Below are positions 1 to 9,324 of a stretch of DNA of 64,000 nt, one piece after another. The position numbers were made by a program, and so were the translations under genes. The DNA is from Tolypothrix tenuis PCC 7101 (GTDB lineage: Bacteria; Cyanobacteriota; Cyanobacteriia; Cyanobacteriales; Nostocaceae). The stretch is from positions 248,001 to 312,000 of the forward strand of contig NZ_AP018248.1 of assembly GCF_002368295.1 (NCBI RefSeq), read 5' to 3'. How positions within the stretch are numbered: the first letter of the stretch is position 1; each line of letters starts with the position of its first letter. The notes below the pieces were generated by a model. It had not been told where the DNA came from, ran no database searches, and worked only from the letters and a program-made list of their open reading frames with translations.

Positions 1-1776
1 GCCGAGATTACGGAGAGTGTTAGCTTCACCGCTAAGTAAACCTAATGCCCGAAATTTAGAGTTTGCTTGCTGGGAAAAATCTAGAGATTTTTGATAATCT
101 CCTGCTGCTAAGTACACCCTACCCAATAAACCAAGGGCAGAAGCTTCGCTGAAAGAACTTTGCTGTTTTCTTGCCAAGGTTAGCGCTTGGTTGGCAGTAT
201 CTAGAGCTTTGGGATAATCTTTCAGTGACTCATAAGCTCGAATCAAACCTGTCAGCGTCGCAAATTCTTGAAATAGCGCTCCTTGTGCGCGCCACAGCTG
301 CAAAGCTTGATTGTAATAATCTAAAGCTTTTTCTGGCTTTGATGCCGAGCGGTAAACATTACCAATATGATCGAGGATTTTAGCTTCCTGAGTGCGATCG
401 CCAACTTTACGGAATTTATCTAGCGCTTGGTTATATGTGTCAACACTTAACTGATAATCTCCCAAGAACTCATATAGTTGGGCGAGTGACGTTAGTGTAG
501 CTGCTTCTCCTGAAAATTCTTTGCTTTGACGCTGGAGAGTTAGCGCTTGGGTGTAAAAGTCTAGAGCTTGCTGATAATTGCCAAAGGATGCGTAAATATC
601 ACCAATATTGCCGAGGGTAAAGGCTTCGCGAGAGCGATTTTTTTGGGCGCGTTGGAGAGTTAGCGCTTGGTTCAAGACACCAAGGGCTTTTTGTTGTTGT
701 CCTAATTCATCGTAGACAAAGCTGATTTGGATGAGAAGTTCAGCTTCGGCACTGGCACTACCAGACTTTTGAAAGAGCGATCGCGCTTGATTATAATATT
801 CCAGTGCCTTTTGATAATCGTTAGCAACCACATAGGTGACACCTATACCCATATAAGTAATTGCTTGCTTATTAGGGTCTGGTTGTGGTAGCTGTTTTTG
901 CAGTGCTAGTACTTGGTTTAACGTTTCCCTGGCTTTTTGATTGTCACCCAGTGAACTGTAGAGAGTGGCTATGTTCGTGAGAGTATCAACTTGTCCGGCA
1001 ATATTCTTTCTAGTTCGCTGAATTTCTAAGGCTTGATTGAAAGCTGTTAAAGCTTTTTGTGATTCACCTAATTGCCCATAAACTCGACCAATTGTTTCCA
1101 AAGTGCTAACTTGTCCATCTAAATCCTGACTAGCACGTTGCAGATTTAAAGCTTGATTGTAAAAATCTAATGCCTTTTGGGTTTCACCAGAAGTAAAATA
1201 AATTCTGCCAATTCCAATTAATACACCAGCCGCAAAATAGGATTGTTTTTCAGCTTGAAATATAGATAAAGCTTGGTTGTAATATTCTAATGCTTTGGGC
1301 TTTTCTTCTAAGTTGTAATATGCGCCAGCAATCGACTGAAGCATAACAGCTTCTCCCAGTCGGTCTTTGAGTTGTCGTCTAATAGATAGACCTTGGTTGA
1401 AATATTCCAACGCTTTGGAGTTTTCGCCTTGGACATAATAAATAGTCCCAATGCTTAAAAGCGTAGTAGCTTCCTGAGAGCTATCGCCAATTTCTCGCCA
1501 AATTTTTAGTGCTTCCAAGTATTTAGCTAGAGCCTGCTGACGAGAGGCTGGGGTTCCCTGTTGTGACAGTTGGCTTGCTGCTTCTAATAGTTGCTTTGCT
1601 TGTGTATCAGCTCTTTGTTGAGCAGGGCTAAGATTTTGGCTGTTAGTGGTAGTTTTTTGCGCTATTTCTACATTTATTGCCCTTGCTGTCATACCTATAG
1701 ATTCAGACAACAACATCATGCTGATAAAGACAATAAAAGTACGATGGCTAAAAATTGATATAAGCCGCCTGTGCAT
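1..1776 (-). CDS. TPR-repeat protein, partial (C-terminus beyond window)
   Basis: The minus strand reads open from an ATG at 1776 to the window edge (592 codons), so the C-terminus is missing. An in-frame TAA lies eight codons upstream of the ATG and an AAAAGGGA stretch just before it can serve as ribosome binding site. Residues 1-35 are hydrophobic with basic residues in front, a likely signal peptide or membrane anchor. From about residue 75 onward there are roughly a dozen degenerate 40-residue TPR units with the recurring core ALxxYNQAL (kinesin-light-chain-like TPR_12 type). In cyanobacteria such arrays often precede a CHAT caspase-like protease domain; that domain is not visible here, so this is inference. 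Function otherwise unknown; probably protein-protein interaction at or outside the membrane. Confidence 0.85.
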   Translation of the reverse strand, partial: MHRRLISIFSHRTFIVFISMMLLSESIGMTARAINVEIAQKTTTNSQNLSPAQQRADTQAKQLLEAASQLSQQGTPASRQQALAKYLEALKIWREIGDSSQEATTLLSIGTIYYVQGENSKALEYFNQGLSIRRQLKDRLGEAVMLQSIAGAYYNLEEKPKALEYYNQALSIFQAEKQSYFAAGVLIGIGRIYFTSGETQKALDFYNQALNLQRASQDLDGQVSTLETIGRVYGQLGESQKALTAFNQALEIQRTRKNIAGQVDTLTNIATLYSSLGDNQKARETLNQVLALQKQLPQPDPNKQAITYMGIGVTYVVANDYQKALEYYNQARSLFQKSGSASAEAELLIQISFVYDELGQQQKALGVLNQALTLQRAQKNRSREAFTLGNIGDIYASFGNYQQALDFYTQALTLQRQSKEFSGEAATLTSLAQLYEFLGDYQLSVDTYNQALDKFRKVGDRTQEAKILDHIGNVYRSASKPEKALDYYNQALQLWRAQGALFQEFATLTGLIRAYESLKDYPKALDTANQALTLARKQQSSFSEASALGLLGRVYLAAGDYQKSLDFSQQANSKFRALGLLSGEANTLRNLG

Positions 1777-2251
1777 TAATTTAATTTCCCTTTTGATGAT
1801 GTTTATTGATGATAAATCTAAATGTAATTCCTACTACTATTGTTAATTTACAAGCCTTAAACACCTATATCAGTAGGATCAACACCACAGGTAAGCAGTC
1901 TCCATGAAACAAAGTTCACCGTCAAGCATGAAGAATTTTGAGTCAGCACTTTCAAGCCAGAGGTTCCCACGGTTGAAGATGGTGTAGAACCGCCTATTTT
2001 CTGGAGTGCAAAATTTCTGTAGGGAAGCGATCGCTCTTTTCACCATTCCTCCAGCTACAATTACTTGTTTAAAGTACTAATTTATACTTTAATAAATTTT
2101 CTCATTCTCTGTATTTAATATAAAGATTGTATAAAATTAATAATTTTAGCTTTCAATACTGCTAATCTTTGCATTAGTTTAGTTATTCTTACTGAACATA
2201 TTCTTTAAATCTAATAAAAATTATACTTAAATCTAAAATGCCGGAATTGTT
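1777..2251. other. Intergenic region, divergent promoters
   Basis: AT-rich spacer between the divergently transcribed TPR gene and a PEP-CTERM gene. It should hold both promoters. I see no convincing ORF, repeat or regulator site in it. Confidence 0.4.
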
Positions 2252-3346
2252 ATGTCTACGTATGTAAACGACCATTTATATTTACACAACACAAAAACAA
2301 TATTTTTGCCTAAGGCTTGGATAATTCTCAGAAGAGTTGGCTTGATTGCAATCTGTGAGATGTTTTTACTCGTCAGTATCGTGGCTGAGAAAGCTTCCGC
2401 TACACAGATCAGCGCTATTAATCCCAGCCCTTCTACCTGTATCAAAGGTAAGGATGCTTGCGTCCAGAAGATTAGCAATGACACTGTGACAGATAAAGAC
2501 GAAATTGATATATTTTTGCGGATTGAACCTTCTGCGGGTAATTCCAGCCAGCAGGGTTACAACACAGATGCACTTTTAGGCAAATCTCTCAGCACAGAGA
2601 AAGTTTCTCACTCATTAAAAATAAGCGATGTACCAATAGTTAATATCGGTGGTACAGATTATCGTGAGTTTATCTTAAGAATTAACGAGCCAGCTATTAG
2701 TAATAACAATCAAGATTTATCAAAAATTGTATTGGAAAAGTTAGAAATTTTTCTAGGAAATACTCCTGATTTAGCTAATTATCCTAATTTTGATGGTAAT
2801 GCCACCAAAATTTTTGATATTGAGCAAAATTCGGTTCTACTTCAAGATATCAACTCTGACAATACTAGCTATGACTATTTCGTATATATAAAAGACAGTT
2901 TATTTTCATCAAAAGCTAAAGAACAAGAAGCCCAGAAATACGTTTACCTATTCTCTCAATTCACTAATGCGGAAGGTGGAGTAGAAGAATGGGCTGTGAG
3001 AAAGGAAGATAAAGAAGCTATCATACCGCCCATAATACCCGACGGCAAAGGAGGAGGTGGTGGTGGTACAGGAGAACTTTTATTAGGTTCTGTAATTGCA
3101 GGGCTAGGATTACCACAAATTATGGGTGGTGGAAAAGCAAATACTTCTAGTTACATCAGTCTACCAACTGTGAGTGGAAATAGGGTTTTACAAGAAATAT
3201 CATTTCCACAATCAGAAGCACCAACACCAGACGCAACGAATCCAAGCGATGTACCAGAACCTACAACTTTGTTAGCTTCTTTGATGGGGTTGGGGTTAAT
3301 AGTTAAAGCAAGGTCGATATCTCGCGATCGCAAAATTGAGAAATAG
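2252..3346 (+). CDS. PEP-CTERM sorting domain protein
   Basis: 364 residues. A basic, then hydrophobic N-terminus (about residues 28-50) looks like a long signal peptide. A Gly-rich run lies near residues 268-273. The C-terminus, starting near residue 334, is a PEP-CTERM tail: VPEPTT, a hydrophobic segment of about 15 residues, then a basic end rich in Arg and Lys. Proteins with this tail are handled by an exosortase and end up at the cell surface or in the extracellular matrix. No exosortase gene is in the window. The central part matches no family I recognise. ATG at 2252 is taken as start because the signal peptide follows it; a good ribosome binding site is not obvious. Confidence 0.75.
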   Translation: MSTYVNDHLYLHNTKTIFLPKAWIILRRVGLIAICEMFLLVSIVAEKASATQISAINPSPSTCIKGKDACVQKISNDTVTDKDEIDIFLRIEPSAGNSSQQGYNTDALLGKSLSTEKVSHSLKISDVPIVNIGGTDYREFILRINEPAISNNNQDLSKIVLEKLEIFLGNTPDLANYPNFDGNATKIFDIEQNSVLLQDINSDNTSYDYFVYIKDSLFSSKAKEQEAQKYVYLFSQFTNAEGGVEEWAVRKEDKEAIIPPIIPDGKGGGGGGTGELLLGSVIAGLGLPQIMGGGKANTSSYISLPTVSGNRVLQEISFPQSEAPTPDATNPSDVPEPTTLLASLMGLGLIVKARSISRDRKIEK

Positions 3347-3350
3347 GAAT

Positions 3351-3382
3351 TGGGTAATTGGTAATTGGTAATTGGTAATGGG
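3351..3382. repeat. STRR heptamer repeat (GGTAATT)
   Basis: Tandem copies of the 7-mer GGTAATT follow the PEP-CTERM gene. Similar tracts occur at 5257-5283, 24955-24990 and 36375-36416. They are the short tandemly repeated repetitive sequences known from heterocystous cyanobacteria. Confidence 0.8.
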
Positions 3383-3427
3383 AAACGGGAGAGTAAATTA
3401 CTGTTTCATTTCCCCCGTTTTTTGAGA

Positions 3428-4114
3428 TTAGAAATTGGATGATATTTCGCTTAAATCTCCTTCAGTCATCGAATTAAGCAATGTCCACAGTTGTAAGCTG
3501 GTGAAATCTGGTATTGCAATAAAAGCACCAACTTCTAGCAAGATTTTGGGGTCGTGGGTAGAAGCAATACCAAGGGTGCGAATACCAGCAGCCACAGCAG
3601 AACGAATTCCTGAGGGTGAATCTTCTAGTGCGATCGCTTGATCTGCCTTAATCCCCAATTGACTCAGAGCAACTTGATAAGGTGTAGGATCGGGTTTGCC
3701 GGCTGTGCAATCTTCTGCTAAAACAACTATTTCAAAAGCTTCTTTAATGCCTAAAACTTGTAGCATAAATTCGGCATTTGCCCTAGGAGCATTCGTTACT
3801 AAAGCGCGCTTTAATTTATGTGTATCTGTCCATGCTAGTAATTCAGCAAATCCATTTAGAGGCTTTAAATTAGGTGCAAGTTCGCGAAACAGCGCTTCTT
3901 TTTCATCGGCAAATTTTAGCCCTTCTGCGTCTGATAATTGTGGCAAAATGTCTTTAACAATTTCTGGGTTTAATCGTCCGCTAATTCTGGATTGGTAAAA
4001 AGCCTCATCAATTTCTATGCCATAATCAGCAAGCTTTTGTTGCCAAGCTATGTAGTGTATAGGGTCAGTGTTTACAATAGTACCGTCTAAATCAAAGAGA
4101 ATTGCAGATAGCAT
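3428..4114 (-). CDS. HAD-superfamily phosphatase, beta-phosphoglucomutase-like
   Basis: 228 residues with all four HAD motifs. Motif I is DLDGT (residues 8-12, nucleophile Asp8). Motif II is the Thr in LVTNA near 109. Motif III is the Lys in AGKPDP. Motif IV is LEDSPSG. The helical cap between motifs I and II is the small cap of the phosphoglycolate phosphatase/beta-phosphoglucomutase subfamily. The substrate cannot be read from sequence; a soluble sugar-phosphate or phosphoglycolate phosphatase is likely. It converges with the upstream plus-strand gene and is divergent from mtnP. Confidence 0.85.
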   Translation of the reverse strand: MLSAILFDLDGTIVNTDPIHYIAWQQKLADYGIEIDEAFYQSRISGRLNPEIVKDILPQLSDAEGLKFADEKEALFRELAPNLKPLNGFAELLAWTDTHKLKRALVTNAPRANAEFMLQVLGIKEAFEIVVLAEDCTAGKPDPTPYQVALSQLGIKADQAIALEDSPSGIRSAVAAGIRTLGIASTHDPKILLEVGAFIAIPDFTSLQLWTLLNSMTEGDLSEISSNF

Positions 4115-4371
4115 GGTTTTGGTATTATTTAAATATTTGTTAACTTTATTTACATAGTTTACATGATTTTTTTAACTTTAGATTTAATATTGGTTAAAAT
4201 TCCCAATTTTTAATTGCTATTTTTTTGAGTAATTATTCCTTAATGGTAGAGAGCCAGCATATTCACCGTCGAGTCAATCCAAAATCTAAAATCCAAAATT
4301 GTATAACTGCTATGAGAGTTACCTTTTCGGTAAAATAACTTGGCAGCTTTGGAAAAGATAGGTTAATTATC

Positions 4372-5247
4372 ATGGCAGAAGCGCAGATTGGGATTATTGG
4401 TGGCAGTGGTCTTTACAAAATGGATGCACTCAAAGATATAGAAGAAGTGCAAATAGATACACCATTTGGCTCACCTTCTGATGCTTTAATTTTGGGAACA
4501 TTAGATGGCACTAGAGTAGCTTTTTTGGCTCGTCATGGTCGCAATCATACGTTATTGCCATCAGAGTTGCCATTCCGTGCCAATATCTATGCAATGAAGA
4601 AATTAGGTGTAAAATACTTAATTTCCGCTAGTGCAGTGGGTTCATTAAAAGCAGAAGCCAAACCACTAGATATGGTAATACCCGACCAATTTATTGATAG
4701 AACAAAAAACCGGATTTCAACGTTTTTCGGTGAAGGAATTGTGGCTCATATTGCCTTTGGCGATCCGATTTGCCATAACCTAGCTAGTGTATTAGCAGAT
4801 GCGATCGCATCCTTGAATTTAGCGGATGTCACTCTGCATCGTGGTGGAACTTATGTTTGTATGGAAGGGCCAGCATTCTCTACCAAAGCAGAATCCAATC
4901 TTTACCGCAGTTGGGGTGCAACAATAATTGGGATGACGAATTTACCAGAAGCCAAATTAGCGCGGGAAGCAGAAATTGCTTATGCAACTTTAGCGTTAGT
5001 TACAGATTATGATTGTTGGCATCCCGATCATGATAGCGTCACAGTAGAAATGGTAATTGGCAATTTACAGCGCAATGCAGTTAATGCTCAAAAAGTGATT
5101 CAAGAAACTGTACGCAGTTTGAGCGAAAATCCACCTACTAGTGATGCACATTCGGCTTTGAAGTATGCAATTTTGACTCCTTTAGATAAAGCACCAACCG
5201 CGACAAAAGAAAAATTGGGATTGTTGTTGGAGAAATATTTAAAATAG
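4372..5247 (+). CDS. mtnP: S-methyl-5'-thioadenosine phosphorylase
   Basis: 291 residues, the usual length for this family. It cleaves 5'-methylthioadenosine with phosphate to adenine and methylthioribose-1-phosphate in methionine salvage. The N-terminal phosphate-binding motif GGSGLY is at residues 10-15. The family signature around YVCMEGPAFST and the catalytic region GMTNLPEAKLAREAEI are intact. The gene stands alone on the plus strand, divergent from the HAD phosphatase. A close alternative is a purine nucleoside phosphorylase of the same fold, but GMTNLPEA favours MTA phosphorylase. Confidence 0.93.
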   Translation: MAEAQIGIIGGSGLYKMDALKDIEEVQIDTPFGSPSDALILGTLDGTRVAFLARHGRNHTLLPSELPFRANIYAMKKLGVKYLISASAVGSLKAEAKPLDMVIPDQFIDRTKNRISTFFGEGIVAHIAFGDPICHNLASVLADAIASLNLADVTLHRGGTYVCMEGPAFSTKAESNLYRSWGATIIGMTNLPEAKLAREAEIAYATLALVTDYDCWHPDHDSVTVEMVIGNLQRNAVNAQKVIQETVRSLSENPPTSDAHSALKYAILTPLDKAPTATKEKLGLLLEKYLK

Positions 5248-5857
5248 AGAATTGGTAATTGTAATTGGTAATTGGTAATTGGTTAAAGCCTTTTCCCTTT
5301 TACCTTCACTATGTTGATATATTATTCAAGGGTGCGTTAGCAGCGAGAGTACTGCACCTGTAGCAAAGCTTTTTGTGCTTTAAGGCTTACACTTAACACA
5401 CGCTACATGATACTAGGATTTTTACAGGAATCCTCATACTTGTTGGTTAAAGACAAAAGGGGAAAGGTGCAAGAAAACCTTTTCCCCTTCACTTTTCTCT
5501 TGCGGAGACGCTACGCGTAGCTTGCTTCCCCGCAGGGATACACCTTTTCCCCAAACCAAATTCCGATAGATTGGACGTGAGCAAATAAAATCTATCCTAA
5601 GACAAAGGCTAAAACAGGACGCTAAATCTAAGCTAATAGGGTTTCCATTCATAAAAGTTCAAAACATATTTCTCTCGCGCGTCTTGCATGGAAACTCCTG
5701 AATTTATTCAGGTAGCAACAATGTGCAATCAGTATTTAACAGTATGAGCTTTATCTATTGCACGCTTAATTTAGAAGCAACTTTAGCAAATCAGCATCTT
5801 TGCTAACACAAAATTTTCTTTCGCATTGGCTAAATCATCGCTCAAAAGGTAGACATT
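5248..5857. other. Intergenic region with degenerate repeats
   Basis: After an STRR tract (5257-5283) the region contains a degraded copy of the small mobile element described at 56551 (left end near 5435, TCATACTTGTTGGTTAA). This copy is interrupted near 5508-5540 by a Nostoc-type GC-rich repeat (TTGCGGAGACGCTACGCG). No gene is supported; the reading frame at 5434-5652 lies entirely in repeat DNA. Confidence 0.5.
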
Positions 5858-6424
5858 ATGATTGCTGAATTACCAAATTTCAGAGTTGCAGTTTTAGCAA
5901 CCGATGGCTTTGAAGAAGCAGAACTCATAGAACCTGTACGGGCACTTAAAGAAGCCGGTGCAAGAGTAGAAATTCTCTCCAGCAAAATGGGTCAAATTCA
6001 AGCGTTTCGCCATCTTGACAAAGGTATAGCTGTGAATGTCGATCGCTTGCTCAATGAAGCCCAAGCTAGCGAATACGATGCAGTTTTGTTGCCTGGTGGG
6101 GCACTCAATGCCGATACCCTGAGAATGGGGCCGAAGGTGCAATCTTTCCTGCAACAAATGCAGCAAGCAGGTAAGCCATTCGCTGCTATTTGCCATGCAC
6201 CTTGGGAATTAATTTCTGCCAACTTGGTGCAAGGGCGCACCCTAACTAGTTATTACACAATTCAAGATGACATCCGTAACGCAGGTGGTAACTGGCTGGA
6301 TAGGGAAGTTGTCGTAGATAGAAACTGGGTAACAAGCCGCCAACCAGACGACATCCCCGCCTTCAATCAAGAAATGTTGAATCTATTTGCACAGTTCACA
6401 CCTGCTGGATCTGGCTCACGTTAA
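5858..6424 (+). CDS. DJ-1/PfpI family protein
   Basis: 188 residues of the DJ-1/PfpI class I glutamine-amidotransferase-like fold. Glu20 in DGFEE and the nucleophile-elbow Cys112-His113 in AAICHAPWEL form the family's catalytic pair. Members act as general stress proteins, glyoxalase or deglycase-like enzymes, or intracellular peptidases. This subgroup (YhbO/PfpI-like) is soluble. It is followed after 57 bp by a DUF4142 lipoprotein on the same strand, so the two may be co-transcribed; both families are linked with stress in other bacteria, but that link is inference. Confidence 0.88.
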   Translation: MIAELPNFRVAVLATDGFEEAELIEPVRALKEAGARVEILSSKMGQIQAFRHLDKGIAVNVDRLLNEAQASEYDAVLLPGGALNADTLRMGPKVQSFLQQMQQAGKPFAAICHAPWELISANLVQGRTLTSYYTIQDDIRNAGGNWLDREVVVDRNWVTSRQPDDIPAFNQEMLNLFAQFTPAGSGSR

Positions 6425-6481
6425 TCGTGGGCTGTTTTTCAAAAAGACAAACTACAGCTTGATTAAAGGAAAACATTAATA

Positions 6482-7144
6482 ATGCTCAACAAAATACTCT
6501 CTACGGGTTTAGTAGCAATCTCTTTATCTCTGGCGACTGCTTGTGCGCCAACTACCCAGCAAGACCAAAATACATCGCAAGCACCATCAGGTACAGCTCA
6601 ACCTGTACAAACAACAGAGACTACATCACCAACCACGTCACCAACCACATCACCTGCTACCACAGGGCAAAATAACCTCAGTTCTGCCGATAGGACATTT
6701 ATGACTCAAGCAGCGCAAGGTGGTTTAGCAGAAGTTCAACTAGGGCAGCTGGCATCACAACGGGGTGCTAACAATACAGTCAAACAATATGCACAGCGTA
6801 TGGTTCAAGATCATACCCAAGCAAATAGTCAGCTTCAGCAGCTAGCACAGCAAAAAGGTGTAACGCTACCAAAATCCCTCAACAATGAAAATCAGCAAGT
6901 TAAACAACAGTTAACAAAGCTTTCTGGGCGTAGCTTTGACCGCCAATACATGAGCCACATGGTTCAAGATCATGAAAAAACTGTAGCCTTGTTTCAGCAG
7001 GAAGCTCAAGAAGGACAAGATGCAGAGGTGAAAGCATTTGCCACGCAAACATTGCCCATCCTCCAAGACCACTTGCAACAAGCTCAATCTCTTGCTAATC
7101 CTGGAAGTTCAACCAGCACCCCAACACCAGGTACTACTCCGTAA
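6482..7144 (+). CDS. DUF4142 lipoprotein
   Basis: 220 residues. The N-terminus is a lipoprotein signal peptide with lipobox LATAC (Cys21). A low-complexity Thr/Ser/Pro linker (repeated TSPTTSP) spans about residues 45-60. Residues 68-205 form a helical DUF4142 domain, recognisable by DRTFMTQAAQGGLAEVQLG and by two similar halves with MVQDH motifs. DUF4142 proteins are periplasmic or outer-membrane anchored ferritin-like helical bundles of unknown function. The C-terminus is again Ser/Thr/Pro-rich. Probable two-gene unit with the upstream PfpI gene. Confidence 0.87.
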   Translation: MLNKILSTGLVAISLSLATACAPTTQQDQNTSQAPSGTAQPVQTTETTSPTTSPTTSPATTGQNNLSSADRTFMTQAAQGGLAEVQLGQLASQRGANNTVKQYAQRMVQDHTQANSQLQQLAQQKGVTLPKSLNNENQQVKQQLTKLSGRSFDRQYMSHMVQDHEKTVALFQQEAQEGQDAEVKAFATQTLPILQDHLQQAQSLANPGSSTSTPTPGTTP

Positions 7145-7201
7145 ATCGGGACTGGGGAAAAGGGAAAATTATTATAACCCATTACCCAACCCACAATTGC
7201 G

Positions 7202-8083
7202 CTAATTGGGTGGTAATTCCAATGGAATTTCACCCATGAAGCCTTTGCGATAATCTGTTAAAAGATGCCTAGCGGTTCTTTCGACATCACCGCTATAACG
7301 ATGTTCCGCTAAAGCGTGTAAATAGGCTTCACCTGTATGGGGTGAAGAATCGAGTTCATAGCGCGCTTGTAAGGGTTTTTTTGGTAGTAAATTAGTAGCT
7401 ACATCTTGAAGATAATTCAGTACATTTACTAATTCTGCTGCTACTAATTGATTATCATAAGAAGCTTCGCCAATATCATCACAAATAGCTAATTTTAATG
7501 CTGCTTCTTGGTCTTCTAATTTCAGGGGAATCACACCAGGAGCATCTAATAATTCTAATTGGTCAGAAATCCTCACCCAGCGCAGTTGACGAGTTACGCC
7601 CGGACGCGCTGCACTTTCTACTACTCGTTTACCCAAAAGCCGATTAATTAAAGCTGATTTACCAACGTTGGGAAAACCAATTACTACAGCGCGCACAGGA
7701 CGAGGTAACATTCCGCGATCGCGTCTTCTGTTATTCAATTCTACCCCAGCAGCTTGTGCCGCTTTTAACACGGCTGTTACGCCTTGACCTTGTTGAGCAT
7801 TAGTAAAAAAAGCTACCTCACCTTGGCGTTTAAACCAGTCAGCCCAAAGCGATCGCACTTGGGGAGAAATCATATCCAAGCGGTTAATCACTAATAGCCG
7901 CGTTTTACTTCCCACCCACTCTTCTATTTGCGGGTGATGTGTCGCTAAGGGAATACGTGCATCTCGTACCTCTAGCACCACATCTACCCGTTTTAGCTGT
8001 TCTTTTAAATTCTTTTCTGCCTTAGCAATGTGACCTGGATACCATTGGATCACATTTAATTTATAGTTTTGAGTTAAAGCCAT
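7202..8083 (-). CDS. ylqF: Ribosome biogenesis GTPase YlqF/RbgA
   Basis: 293 residues. This is a circularly permuted GTPase: the G4 motif (NRLD, near residue 87) precedes G1 (GFPNVGKS, near 136-143) and G3 (DAPG, near 178). The N-terminal IQWYPGHIAKA segment is the YlqF/RbgA signature. In Bacillus the family acts in late assembly of the 50S subunit. The C-terminal half is the usual helical domain contacting rRNA. The ATG at 8083 is preceded by an STRR tract, not a clear Shine-Dalgarno sequence. Confidence 0.92.
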   Translation of the reverse strand: MALTQNYKLNVIQWYPGHIAKAEKNLKEQLKRVDVVLEVRDARIPLATHHPQIEEWVGSKTRLLVINRLDMISPQVRSLWADWFKRQGEVAFFTNAQQGQGVTAVLKAAQAAGVELNNRRRDRGMLPRPVRAVVIGFPNVGKSALINRLLGKRVVESAARPGVTRQLRWVRISDQLELLDAPGVIPLKLEDQEAALKLAICDDIGEASYDNQLVAAELVNVLNYLQDVATNLLPKKPLQARYELDSSPHTGEAYLHALAEHRYSGDVERTARHLLTDYRKGFMGEIPLELPPN

Positions 8084-8095
8084 TGGTTATTTGTC

Positions 8096-8272
8096 CTTTG
8101 TCATTTGTTATTTGGGCATTGGGCATGGGGCATTGGGCATTGGTAATGGGTAATTGGGGGTTTGGTGTTTGGTGTTTGTAATTAATTATTTCTCCTCTGC
8201 TCCCCTGCTCCCTCTGCCTCCTCTGCTCCCTAATCCCCAGTCCCTAGTCCCTAATCCCCAATCCCCTCATGT
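8096..8272. repeat. STRR cluster (several heptamer types)
   Basis: Mixed heptanucleotide tracts, including GGGCATT, GGTAATT, TTTGGTG and CCCTAGT/CCCAATC. They fill the space between the ylqF start and the VOC gene end. Apparently non-coding. Confidence 0.7.
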
Positions 8273-8628
8273 AAAATCAAGCGATTACCATCAGGATCGT
8301 AGGCGTAAATTTCTCTGCCGTGAGAAGCGACGGAAATCTTTCCGGGTGGGGGATAGCCCAAATTGCTAAGGTGAGCGATCGCAATTTCTAAGTTACTTAC
8401 TTCTAAACACAAACTTATCTTACTTTTGGCTGTAGTTTCAAATTCGGTCTGATGTGGGTTTTTTGGTTGAAAAATACCTAAGCGCAAACCCGAAAGTTGA
8501 AACTCCGCATAAACATTAGGGAGCAATTTTGTTGGTTTTTGCTCCAAAAAATTGGTATAAAAACTCACTAAATTATCAAGATTAATTGTTGCTATCGTAA
8601 CAAGTGCATCAGTATATCCAAAAACCAT
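8251..8628 (-). CDS. VOC (glyoxalase/bleomycin-resistance fold) protein
   Basis: 125 residues, a single vicinal-oxygen-chelate domain. Typical elements are the N-terminal beta strand with FYTNFLEQKP, the central LEVSNLEIAIAHLSNLGY and the C-terminal YAYDPDGNRLILHE, whose Glu is the usual metal ligand. Substrate unknown; members include lyases, dioxygenases and antibiotic-binding proteins. It lies 15 bp downstream of the toxin gene on the same strand and could be read through from it, but I infer no functional link. Confidence 0.82.
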   Translation of the reverse strand: MVFGYTDALVTIATINLDNLVSFYTNFLEQKPTKLLPNVYAEFQLSGLRLGIFQPKNPHQTEFETTAKSKISLCLEVSNLEIAIAHLSNLGYPPPGKISVASHGREIYAYDPDGNRLILHEGIGD

Positions 8629-8643
8629 TGTTAGCTTGTGCTG

Positions 8644-8982
8644 CTAGAGATATAAGACGGTTCGTAAACCCTCATCTACTTCCTCTTGCAAGTAGTCTGG
8701 TAGTGAACCAATACGCTGAACCAAAAACGTTTTATCGACCGTGAAAATTTGCGAGACATTAGCAACAGAATCTTTTGACAAACCCGATACCGCCTGAGGT
8801 AACAATACATTACCCGGTACTTCTGCTAACTGAATATTAGAAGTAATAACTACGACAATAACTGTGCTGATACGACTTTGAGTAAAGGTATCATCTTGAA
8901 TCACTAAAACAGGACGACGATATACCGGTTCTGAGCCTACTGGATCGGGTAAGTTCGCCCACCAAATTTCTCCTCGGTACAT
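8644..8982 (-). CDS. PemK/MazF-type endoribonuclease toxin
   Basis: 112 residues if read from the ATG at 8982; an in-frame TTG two codons upstream would give 114. The ATG overlaps the antitoxin stop as TAATG, the arrangement expected for translational coupling, so I prefer it. Family features: GEIWWANLPDPVGSEP (the WW and the loop to GSEP), RRPVLVIQDD, and a C-terminal strand ending LRTVLYL. PemK/MazF toxins cleave mRNA and are neutralised by the partner encoded just upstream. No catalytic residue appears to be missing. Confidence 0.9.
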   Translation of the reverse strand: MYRGEIWWANLPDPVGSEPVYRRPVLVIQDDTFTQSRISTVIVVVITSNIQLAEVPGNVLLPQAVSGLSKDSVANVSQIFTVDKTFLVQRIGSLPDYLQEEVDEGLRTVLYL

Positions 8983-9218
8983 TACCAATCCTCATGAGGC
9001 AGAGACATAAACTGCATCCTTGCCATCACAGTATCTATCTCAGAAGACTCTTTAGAGTAAATCTGGTTTAGCTTCAGCTGGATTTGATTGCGATTGTACT
9101 TTTTCAAGTAAGTTTGTAATGCTTTTGTGTAAAGCTCGCTGCGCGACAATCCTAACTGTTGAGCTAGTGCTTCTGCCTCTTCAAAAACTGAATCTGGCAG
9201 TGAAATTGCAGTTTTCAT
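8982..9218 (-). CDS. Ribbon-helix-helix antitoxin (CopG/MazE-like)
   Basis: 78 residues. Residues 1-45 form a ribbon-helix-helix domain: KTAISLPDSVFEEAEALA is the beta strand plus helix A, and LGLSRSELYTKALQTYLKK is helix B. The C-terminal 30 residues are acidic and hydrophobic (ending LPHEDW), the part that should wrap around the toxin. It is the first gene of the toxin-antitoxin pair and shares one base (TAATG) with it. Such antitoxins repress their own promoter, which would lie at about 9219-9290. Confidence 0.88.
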   Translation of the reverse strand: MKTAISLPDSVFEEAEALAQQLGLSRSELYTKALQTYLKKYNRNQIQLKLNQIYSKESSEIDTVMARMQFMSLPHEDW

Positions 9219-9324
9219 AGCGCTTAATTGTTAATTCTTCTTTGGTTATACCTTGGTTATACCAAAACTACAAGAACTAGCATAAGCTGATACGCACCTA
9301 AATCAAATATTCTGGCGTTAGGAC

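Noticed and set aside
5434..5652. 72-codon minus-strand frame
   Set aside because: It is built from a degraded mobile element and a GC-rich Nostoc repeat.
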